From positions 94,289,388 through 94,353,387 of the forward strand of contig JALMQS010000099.1 in assembly GCA_024734495.1 (NCBI GenBank): a stretch of 64,000 nucleotides of DNA, read 5' to 3'. A program made the position numbers and the translations under genes. Origin of the DNA: Forficula auricularia (taxonomy: Eukaryota > Arthropoda > Insecta > Dermaptera > Forficulidae). Positions within the stretch are counted from its first letter, which is position 1. Each line of letters starts with the position of its first letter. The notes beneath the pieces were generated by a model, which was given only the letters and a program-made list of their open reading frames with translations, did not search any database and was not told the origin of the DNA. This document shows positions 13,401 through 25,400 of the stretch, piece by piece.

Positions 13401-16400
13401 CTGGTCCAGAGGCCAAAAAGTGCGATTTTTTGATGGCGGAGGATGGATGGATGTTACCCTTTTTTTCGACGACGATTTTTTCCACACCGTTCAACCGAAT
13501 GAAATGAAATTGAAAACCTACCATTACTTTAACAAAATTAAGGGATTGTTTTTTGGTACATATCTGCCCACAAACATTAGTACTTCATTTTAGTACTTTT
13601 TTAGTTTTTTTTAAATATCTTGAAAATTACTTAACCAATTTTGATGAAATTTAAAATTATATAAATTTAAGTACCTTGAGGACCACAAAAAAGTTTATAT
13701 TAGGTTTTTAATGATATTATATTTTAAAGTACTTCAAACTAGAGTAAGATGGTTAATTTTTGATTTTAAGTCAAAGTGGACTTCAAATGGCCAGTGATAT
13801 CTGATTACAAATAAAGGAATAAACATATTAATATTTCAAAGTGATTTTGATAAAGTCTAGCAACGATCAGTTGCAGTTTATTTCTGACTATGTTTCTGAA
13901 TTTATATACCCACGATATATCAAGGGTAGAAATCGTGGAAAGCTTAGTCTAATGTCAAAATGTGTGTATTTATAAAACAAAGAACTGACTAGATTTTTCG
14001 TTTCCCAGTTTAATAATTTCTGGTTCAAAGATACCGAAAATTGGACAAAATCAAATAGTTCTATCGAAGGGTTGTAGCTAATGAGATTAATTTCGGCGCC
14101 CGCAATGAGGAGAGGGGGTGAATTCCTCATTTCTCCTATTCATTTGATGTTTATTTATAATTCTTTAGATTCAAACTTATAGTCATTTTAAAATTATTAG
14201 AAAACTGACATGACCTGGTATATAGCAACAATATTAGCAGTTTTTCATTGCGTATGGTGCATTACTTTTTTTACGCTCTGTAATAAAATGTTCAATTTTA
14301 AAGTTTAATGTTTAAAATTATATTAAACAAGATTAATAATACCTTATATTAAATTTAAACTAATAAATGTCATCTGATATAATGCAATATATAATTGGAC
14401 TTTATTTTTTAAATATAACTTTCTTCATCTGGCATAGAAATACTTATTTAGATTAAATAATATGAAAAGTAAAAAAGGACTTATTATATAATTTTTTAAA
14501 AATCAGGTCTCGCTAATGCTCATGTGTCCCTAAAAGTTTAAATAAACTGCAACGTATCGTTGCTAAACTTTATACAATGTACTATCTTATTCTAGGGTAA
14601 AATATTGTAAAATATAATTTTACAAAAATTTTAAATGACCTATTTTGTGGTCCTCAAGTTACTTAACTACAATATTAAATTTCATCAAAATTGGTTTAGT
14701 CATTTTCAAAATATTTAGAAAATACTAAAAAAGTATTGAAATAAAGTACTAATGTTTGTAGGGGCTATATGTACCAAAAACTAATCAGCGCTTCATTTTG
14801 TTAAAATAATGATAGGTTTTCAATTTCATTTCAATCAGTTGAACAGTGTGAAAAAAATAGTGAATGAAAAAAACGATAACATCCATCCATCCGCACACAC
14901 TTCCTGAAAAAATCGCACTTTTTGTAAAACCGTCACATGCCAAAATTCAACCTGAATGAATACTACAATATGGGATTATAATTGAGTCCATGGGTTCCGT
15001 AGTCTTTACTTGAGGGCCTTCGCATTGGATAAAGTAAAAAAAGCCATTTGGACACAGACGGCTTGCACAAAAATAAATAAATAACTTACCATTTCACACT
15101 CGAACGTTTGTAAAGATTAGCCAAATAAAATACAAAAAATTCTACCCTCAGCTCCTTGGGAGGGAAGGATGCGGTTGTAGAAGGGGAAGTTACCAGCAGC
15201 CCCTCGCGCGACCAATTCAAGTTCCTAGATAAAAGTTTGACATTTGAATACCCTTCTGCAAATCAGCCAAGTAGTTAGCTACTTTAGCAACTGCAAACCG
15301 CTTGAAAAAATAATATTCTAAGCAGTATGAAATTAAATTTAATAAAAGATAATTAATAATAAAATAATAAAAATCTCTTTCAAGTCTGGTAGGTAAACAA
15401 AAAGCTGTTTTAAGAATTTAAAGGTTTTGGTAACTTTTTATTATAGTTCCTTTTTTGTCTCTTTTTAGGGAGAGGGGTTTGTTAACTCTTCTTTCCATTT
15501 AGAATAGGAAAAGCAAAGGGTTGGTTTTGAAATTAGGCTGGAATAAGGAAATCTCTGTTTTGATAAGGTATTATATTTTGTTAATTTTTAAAATATTTTT
15601 CTTTTTTTAGATAATATGGCTGAAAGGGGTAGTCAATCCACGGTTGGGACCAATGGCGTAGTCAGGAAATTTTCTTGGAGGGGGGGGGGGTGGGGTTAAT
15701 CCACAAAGCAAAATATTTAATGGGAATTTATTTTTATTAAAACAAATAGGTACTTCAAGAAATTAAAAAAAAAAAATAATTCTTGATTAAACATATGAAA
15801 TATATTTAATTATGGTTAGTTTGCCATAAGAAACGGTTTGTCGTTGCCGTTACTCATCCCATGAGCCCTGCCCTGTGGGGGGGGGGTTCTGACCCCAAAA
15901 CACCCACCCGTGGCTACGCCCCTGGTTGGGTCTAGAAGTATAGGTGTTGGAACCAGTGGTGGGTTTTGTTATGAGGATGATTCAGAGAGGTATTTAGATT
16001 ATAAGGATTTAGGGAAGAAATGGTATTAATTTAAATAGATCTGGTTCAGATATTAATGTATGTTTGCATTTATTTGTAGAATCTGGGATTTATTTGTGGA
16101 ACAGCCTGTCTTTTACTACATGGGATTATAGTTCTCTGCCCCCTATGATTAAATCAATTATAAATTTTGTCAAGTCCTAATATCCTAGAGTGGTAAAACA
16201 TTTTATTTAATTCTCACAAGCAGAGAGTAGCTGAGGTAGAGACAGTGGCAGATTCACGATATTCCCGCCGGTATGATGAAATATTTTGCCACCTATTCTC
16301 AGGGCCAGATTTAAACTCTTCTGAGCCCTAGGAAAAATCTTTATTTCGGGCCCATGGTAAAAACATAAAATGAGCAAACAGCATAGGCTATTCAGCCGAG

Positions 16401-19400
16401 AGAAAGAAAGTTTCCCGTCTAAATAAAAATTCATAAAAGCCTCAAAGTTGAAATTAGGTATCCGTCGAAAATTTGCCTACGTTAAAAATCTGCCGCCGTA
16501 GGCTTCAGCCTAATTAGCCTAATAGAAAATCCTCCACTGGGCAGGAGAGGTCATACCATCCTTGTTAAGGTTTTGTCAGGTTTCCCTAACAACTTATGAC
16601 AAATGCAAGGGATGGCTAATGCGTCGTTTGCTCCTGGTATCTGGGTTTTGCGCGGAATTTTTAAATTACTTTTGTCATTTGATAGAAATCTATGATCATG
16701 TTATATTAACAGAAATGAGCATACATCTATTTTTTTTTTTTTTACTTGTTTATTATTTGTTAAATTGTTGTAGTTATTTGGTATTGATGTTTGTTAATTT
16801 ATTGTAGTTATATTGTATTGATGTTTGGAGTACTTGTGCCTCTAAGCAGGCCAAGGACTAAATATTTATTTGTTTATTTATTTAATTATAAAAAAATGTA
16901 TTTTTAGAGAGGAGCTGCTTGGCATTCCTAGAGACAAGAACGCTAAAGATGTAGATTGGGCTCGTATTGCTGCCAAAGTTGAAGTTGTAACCAAACCAGC
17001 CCCGATCAAGATTCCTGTTGCCGAAGTGTTGAAGAGAGTTAGACCAAATAAAGCACCCGCAGCCGCCTCGGATGTCTCCACCGCCATCGTCGACGCTGAC
17101 AGTAAATCTCACCCCCTAATTTGCATGTTTTTTTACATTAAAAATAAATTTAAATTATAAATGAAATTAATTTTAATTCAATAGCGCGTCCTGCTCAAGT
17201 CTTCTGCTACATGACAAGTTGGTCTCAAAAACGTCCTGGTGCTGGTCGATTTGCAGCTGATAACGTTGATCCGAAACTCTGTACCCATCTAATCTACGCC
17301 TTTGCTACCTTGAAAGATCATCGACTTGCCGCCTCTAACGAGAAAGATATTGAAAACTATCAAAAAGTTGTAGCTCTTCGAGAGAAAAATCCTGATCTTA
17401 AAGTAAGTTTTTCATAAAGTTAACAATTTAAAATAATCTTATTATGAAAAATATTTAAATTACATCAAATTTATATCTATATATATAATATTAAGTTTTT
17501 GTCTGTACATTGGTCCAAATCACGCCAAATTTTGGTTGCACGTTTCAAGCAAAGTTATGAACGAAAACACCCTCAACAAAAGACCTGTCTGTCTGTATGT
17601 TTCCGTGGTTTCCGCGAAAAGTTGCTCACGATTCTTGTAAAAACGAAAATAATTTTTCTTTACAAGTTTTTTTAATAAAATTACAATTTCAAGGATACTT
17701 AAACATACTGTTCAATGTTTTAATTCTGGAATATTTATATTCATTCGAATACATTTTATAAAATTTAAATTAAAAAAAATATAAATTACTACGTAGAATT
17801 CATATACTCTATTTATAGAGTCTTGCTCATAAGCAATTTCGTTTATTTGTGAATCCTACCTAGTAATTTATATTTTCAATAAAATTGAAGTAGTTTTTGG
17901 ACACTGAACTGATAGGTAAGTGAATTGAGTAGATTTTGCTTAGGCAGTCCAAAATTCAAAATAGAGAGATAATTTAAACTATCTTTTTTATTCAAAAACC
18001 GACGTTTCGCAAGTGTATTCTCTCCTTCAGGATTTTGAAAGGTCAATGAAGGAAATCCAAAGTGACATTCCCCTCTGTCTCTTCTCTCCGTGGCAGTAAC
18101 AATATAATAGTGTAGTCTACACTAAATTTTACTGAGAATGAAATACGATATAATATTGTTACTGCCGCTGAGAGAAGAGACAGAGCGAATGTTGGATTTT
18201 CTTCACTGACCTTTCAAAGCCCTGAAGAAGGAGGGAATAAACTTCGAAACGTCGGTTTTTGAATAAAAAAAGATAGTTTAAATTATTTTCCTTTTTTGAA
18301 TTTTGAACTGCCTCATCAAAATCTACTCATTTATATTTTTAAATTTAAATTGTATTAAATATATGTTTCACCTAGAACAGTGATGCCGAACCTTATGAGT
18401 TTGGTGTGTCAAAATTCGGAAAAAACCTGATTTTACTCGGGTGTCTTGTCACATTTAGAAATATTCATATTTTGGTGATAGTAGGAGCACTAGTAAAAAA
18501 ACAAACATATTTTTGATATATTTATTTATTCAAAAACAAAACCTAATTACTATTCTTTACATTAGTGACTCGAGCGCAACTTCTGTTGACTCTTCTTGAG
18601 CGAAGACCGTCCGTAAAACGATGCGTGTCACCCAAAAATGTCTTAACGTGTCACTTTTGATACGCGTGTCATAGGTTCGTCATCACTGACCTAGAACCTA
18701 CACCATTCTCCCTTAACTAAAATGAATACATTTTTTTATATTTAGTATAAAATTTAGTAAAGTCTGACTATGAATGTTATTCCTTTATTAATAGGTATTA
18801 CTTGCAATCGGCGGATGGGCTTTTGGATCTACTCCATTTAAAGAACTTACCTCAAACGTTTTCCGCATGAACACCTTTGTCTACGAAGCGATTGAATTTT
18901 TGCGCGAATACAAATTCAATGGATTAGATGTCGATTGGGAATACCCTCGAGGTGCTGATGACAGAGCTTCTTACGTGAATCTGCTAAAGGAATTGCGAAC
19001 TGCTTTCGAAGGAGAAACTAAGACCTCCGGTGAACCTCGTCTTCTTTTGTCTGCCGCCGTCCCAGCCAGTTTCGAAGCAATCGCTGCCGGGTGAGTTTCA
19101 TCTGATAATGTGTAGTGAAATTTTTCTTATCTCTAATATTCTAAGATCCCGACTTAGATCGACCTTCACCTATCGAGTTTCCGTAATGAAATTAATATTT
19201 TGATAATATAATGTATTAATAAACAAATCTTGTTAAAATTTAAAAGCTTTTGTTTTTCCGAGAGTAGCAGAGTTGTTGATTCACAAAGAGAATTTTAACT
19301 GGGACCTAGCTAAGTAAAGATCGTAAATTTTCAATATACATACGGTATTGACTCCATGAAAAACAATATTTATAATTAAAAAAGACTGATGATGAGGACC

Positions 19401-22400
19401 AAGTCTTCGAAACTATAGTCTCAAACAAATAAATAATATATATATATACAGATATATAATTTCGATATATATGTGTGTATGTTTATTGGCATCAAGCAGA
19501 GGACAACCTCTTTGTTTCTTTTTGTAAATCTTGATAGGGTCGACATCCAATTTCCATGTATAGCTAATTTTAATAAAAAAGTTGTTAATTTTATTACATA
19601 AATGTAGTTATTGAGTTTCCGGTTAAATATATTACCAATCGAGAGTAAATCATTTATGTAAAATGCCAAAGTTGGGTCCCCTGCATAAGTCAAGGTAGAC
19701 AGCTTATCAATAGGTAACTTCGAATTAGTATTTTGTAGTTATAGAGTTTTCTTTATTGTTACATATGACAATGTAGATAATTAAAAAAAAAATAATAAAT
19801 AAAAAAAAATCTAATAAATTAGAAAAAATAGCTATGCAGGGAAATTGGATGTCGACACTATCAAGTTTTGTTTATTAATACATTATATTATCAAATATTA
19901 ATTTAATTAGGAAACTCGATAGGTGAAGGTAGATCTAATTCGGGATCTTGTACTATAAGTACTAATGTTTTCTCTTCTGTTTAGATATGATGTTCCTGAA
20001 ATTTCCAAATATTTAGATTATATTAATGTTATGACTTATGATTTCCATGGACAATGGGAGAGACAAGTTGGCCATAACTCTCCACTTTACCCACTTGAAA
20101 GTGCTACGAGCTATCAGAAAAAACTTACAGTTGTAAGTCTTCTATTACTCAAGTATTTTAACTATCATATTTATTCATATAGAGTGGCCTACGCATTTCA
20201 TCCAGGGATCCAGGGACATCAATCTGTTGGTGGAATTATTTAATAAAAGCCTTGATCCTTTCTCTACTCTCTACTTTTAGGATTCTCTTGTTCTCCTATT
20301 TCGGTTCTGTATTTAATTATTTCTATCTCTCTCCTAGGTAAAAAAATCCAAACACTATTTTTTTCTTTAGTTTTTACTTTACCATACAGGGTATGGTCAA
20401 GTATTGTAATCGTGCATAAAAAAAGTGTTTTTTTCCTTCTTTTTTTTCGAAATATCTCAAAAACGGCTGAAATTATTTTGAAAATTGAGCGAAACCATGG
20501 CATTTCGGACTACAAAAAAGCTCTAATAAGTGAACATCGAATAAATTATATTTTTCGAGATAACAATTGTTTTGTCAAAATGTCTTTTAGTTAGTTAGTC
20601 TGGTTGTTAGTCTGTGCGTTACCAACTTTTTGTGGACGAGCTAGCTAAAAAACTAGTGTGAATATCGAAACCAAATTTCACACGTAGTTTTGGTCCATTG
20701 AAATTAAGAGCTGATTAGATTTTGGTGCATATCGACCCAAAATTAAGGGGGATAGAGGGGGTTAAAAATTAAAAATCTAGGCCGTTTGAGCAAACTCAAC
20801 CAAATTTTGTATCCATAATCAGTGGAACCCCAGAAGTCTAAAAATGCAAAAACTAGCCGCCCAAAATGTGGGGGGGGGAATAATGTAGGGTCAAAAAATG
20901 AAAATCTTGGCCATTTACTAAACTCAACCAAATTTTGTATACATAATCAGTGGGACTCCAGAAGTTTAACCCCCCCCCCTCATGATTATAAATAATTTTA
21001 GGGGCCAGGTTGTATGGTAAAGTCAAGTGGATGGCCACATCAGAACACGTCAGCTTATTTTTTAATGCTAGGATAGGATCCTAAGAAATTGATCAATCAT
21101 TATTCCAGAAATTCTTTCAAATATTGTTTTGAGATTTCTTTCGATCTGGAATCGATAGACTCACAAATTCGACAGTTCTATTCATTTGATTAAATTTTAG
21201 GCTTTATCTAGATCATACTTTACATCAGGGGTGGGAACTAGCGACCATTTGTTCTGGCCCTGTCAAGGTAACGCCAGGAAGGACCCGAAATTCAATAAAT
21301 CTCTGGGATTTTTTCATAACAATATGAAGTTTTTTATACGCATAAAAAATAAATTAAATTTAACTTTTTTTATAAAGAACTATGTTGTTTTCCAGAGCTA
21401 TTTAAATTTAATCGTATCTAGATATTTTTAACTGAGTTAAAAATAGGGAGGCTATTAACATGTTCATTTGAAAAAAAAACATACTGAATGTTTGACCAAA
21501 AGTTGAATTTGTAAGTTAATAATTTTCCCTGGCCCCAGAATGATGTTATAAATATCCAGAGAACATGTTCTCAACTCCTGTTTTACACCCTCTCATTTTG
21601 ACTAAATTAGTTATTTATTCTTATTGTAAACATTTCTTGAATTAAAATGGCAAAAAGATTCATCTATACATATAACATATATTAATATTTATCTTGATCC
21701 TGTTTCAGGTTTTGTGATTAAGTTAGACCAAAACCCTTCACAAACATACATATACACATAATCTTGGAGAAATTTTTGGTTTTGACCATGAAAAAATGAT
21801 AAAATTAAATAAAATTTTCTAATTTCATCATGGGTGTTTCTATTTGAAAGATTCTTCCAGGTCATCAGTATGACCATCAAATTCTCAACAAAAAACACAC
21901 AGATTTATTTTTAATATATATTGGCATTATAAATAGTAAATGAAATTTATTTTTTAATAAAGTAACTAATATAGCTTTCTTTTTTAGGACTTTTCTGCAC
22001 GAGAATGGGTTAAACAAGGAGCACCAAAAGAAAAACTTATGATTGGCATGCCCACCTATGGTCGATCATTCACTCTCGTTGATAATGCTAAATTCGATAT
22101 TGGTGCTCCTGCATCTGGAGGCGGCGATAACGGAAAATACACCGGCGAAGCTGGATTTATGTCTTATTATGAAGTATGCGATTTCTTACATGGAGATAAT
22201 ACTACCTTAGTCTGGGACAATGAACAGCAAGTGCCATTCGCTTACAGAGAAGACCAATGGGTCGGTTTTGATGACGAAAGGAGTCTCAAGACTAAAGTAA
22301 GTTTAATGATTTAAAAATATAGTACAGTAGATCGTTTTATCCGGACTAACTGGGACCAAATGCAAACCGGATAATCAGAAAATCCGGATAATCCGGATAT

Positions 22401-25400
22401 ATGGTTAATAAAAACAAAACAAATCCTCAAATAAGAGAATTTGAATTTATTACGATAAAAAAACATGTTTATATCAAAATTACATAGAATTGTTTAAAAA
22501 ATACATAACTGAAATTTTGATTGAATTGAATTACATTCTTGCTATCAGAGTTAAAAATTATTATCTATGTTTACGAGGGAGGGAAAATATCGGAAAAGAG
22601 TTTTTTTATTTAATTAGTTTTTTCCTCATATTAAAAACAAGGACTAAAAAGATGTTGGCAAGCTCAAGAAGATCAAAGGCAGTCGATGGTGGGGAAGTAA
22701 TCTCCGAAGTCGAAGCTCAAATACAATGTATACATTAATTCATGGAAAATAATTGGTTCAATAAGATTAAACTAAAAAAATAAACACTGTGAACATTTAT
22801 TAAAATAAAAATGTCTACAAATTTGATCGGGATAAATGTGGGACGGATAAACGAGGTTTTACTGTAATTAGTGAAAATGACTTAAATTTTATTGAAAATT
22901 TCATAGCGTACATCCAAGTTCTAGCATTGGCCGTACACGCTCTACTCTATTTACACGAACCATTTCGACCCCCTGACAGCTCAGAACTTTTTTGTGAAAC
23001 AGAGCTGAAATTATACATATGTAATTATGTAATCCATATTAAAGAGAGTACCAAATTTCAATAAAATAGCATAAATAGATTCTGGGATATGGAGCTCAGA
23101 AAATAGCTAATTTCGGCACTAACTGACAGGTCATCAAAACCTACAGGGTATTACTAATGATTCCATCATCGTGAAATAATAATTTGTCGAAAAAGTGAAA
23201 ATATTTTCAAGCTCGGTATTCTTGGCGTAAATTTTGTAGTTTTGGTAATTTTTTGTCATCAAACAACATAAAGCTATAGCTTTTGGCACAATTTATTAAT
23301 AAAACGTATCAACATTAGTTTAATTAAATATTTATTAAGATGATTAAAATTATTAACAATTAAAAAAATTTAAGGCTTTAAATATGTGAGCGCCTAATAA
23401 CGCAACCAGCATATTAGAACGTTCTATTTGAATGCATGACCCTACCATTTACAGGCGGCGCTACTATTTTTCTTATCAGTCATGGTTGGAGATATTTAAA
23501 CCATAAAGCCACATATCTTAAAATATCAGATGACAATAAAAAACTTTATTCTAAATAATTTACAATAAACGCTACCTAAAATGTTGCCTACATCTGCTCT
23601 ATTCAAACAAATCATCTCAAACAAATACTTAATTAAACTTTATGTAGAGAGGTTTAAATAAGAGACGTGTAGCTTTCATTTATATCTTTTTTCTTTATGA
23701 AATTACCGAAACTACACGATTTACGGCCATTGTTTGTAGCCGATCTTCAGAGCTAAATTCACATTTTCGACAAACAATTATTACACAATGATTAAATCGG
23801 CCTTGGAGAAATAAACTGTAAAGCTGCACGTCTCTTATATAAACCCTTACTAAATTAATACTACAGCTATAAAGAATTCCTAATATAAATACTTATTACG
23901 TTCGTTTGTTTTATTTTTTATATGCTTTTTGTTTTCTTGGCTAGTCTTGTAATCAAATTTTGACCTACTGAGCCTTAGTCAATTAAATTTATAAACTTAT
24001 AATGACAACCATCATCAATACCAAAAATTAATATGGAAAAATATAATGTACATGTATTAACAACGCAGCTTTTCCAAGATATTATACATTATAGATAAGT
24101 CTATCTTATTTTGTATTCTTTATTTCACTCAATATCAAATTCAAATTTCAAAAAACTATAAAGCCTATTAAATACATTTTGGAACTCTCTAAGTTTTCCT
24201 CATATTTTAGTGATTTGCTGATTTTTGAACTTAATTTATTTATAATAGGTGTACTACCTTGTTTGAAATGCAATATTGTTGGTATTTTTAGATGGGCTGG
24301 TTGAAGGAAGAAGGATTCGGAGGAGTGATGATCTGGTCAATTGATATGGATGACTTCCGAGGGACTTGCGGAACAGGCAAATATCCTTTGATTCATGCCA
24401 TGAGGCAAGAACTGGAAGACTACAAAGTTGCTCTGGAATATGATGGACCATTCGAGAGTCGAGGACCTCAGGGACGGTACACCACAAAAGACCGTAAGTT
24501 ATTCTAATTCATAATTTTTCTATTAATAAATTATTTTAATCATAGAAGTGGGAAAAACAATTGTAAAATAATAATAAAAATTAGCTTACAATTTCGTATG
24601 AAATTGGATAAATAAATAATAATATTAAATAAGACGTACGTGACTTCTTCAGCTAGTTATTTCTCAACTCAATTGCCCAATATCATTATGTTAAACATTC
24701 TTTCTTTTTCAATTTTTTATTACTTCTAAACACATTGATTTTTCTCTTTATAGTTCTAACAAACAATAAAATCCATTGTAATTGTAACCATGGCAATTAA
24801 AAGAACATATTATATAGAATTAAAAATAAATCTACTTTCGAGTACTGTGGTTTTTGTACTTTGTTAGAACTATAAAGAGAAAAATGTGTTTAGTAGTAAT
24901 AAAAATGGAAATAGTATAATGTTTCACATAATGAAATTGGACAATTGAATTGAGAAATAAGTTGCTGAAGAAGTTACAAATAAAGTGACGAAACGTATGT
25001 CTTATTTAATATAAAACTCTGCGATTTCTTTACTTATCAAATTTTCTACGATCTTGTAAACTAATTAAATTATGGATACGATTAACCAAACAATAATAAA
25101 AATAATGATGATCATCATCTGTAAAAAAATATCAACTAAAACCTCATTATAATGCGAAACATTTCCACTGGAGTCAATTTTTTTTTTTTAATGCAATCGA
25201 ATGAAAGAAGGGTCCACCAGTAAAGATGCAGCTCCTATGGATCTCGAAAGACCTTGCATTACCGAAGAGAAGGGAAAGCTGGTTAAGTGAGAGGGTGTAG
25301 ACGTAGGTGTATGCACTCCGGTTTTGAAGGTTTGAAGATTATAGGTGCTGGGAAAGATGGAGGCTGGGAGAGAGTTCCAGTTCCTTGAAGTCATGGGGAT

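Noticed and set aside
20743..21038. Two similar ~60-codon frames on the - strand near exon g
   Set aside because: They arise from the tandem dispersed repeat at 20751-20976; the similarity is that of the DNA repeat.
22490..22738. 82-codon frame inside the pogo-like MITE, possibly transposase
   Set aside because: No DDE motif or helix-turn-helix signature that I recognise, and it has the low-complexity composition of AT-rich DNA.
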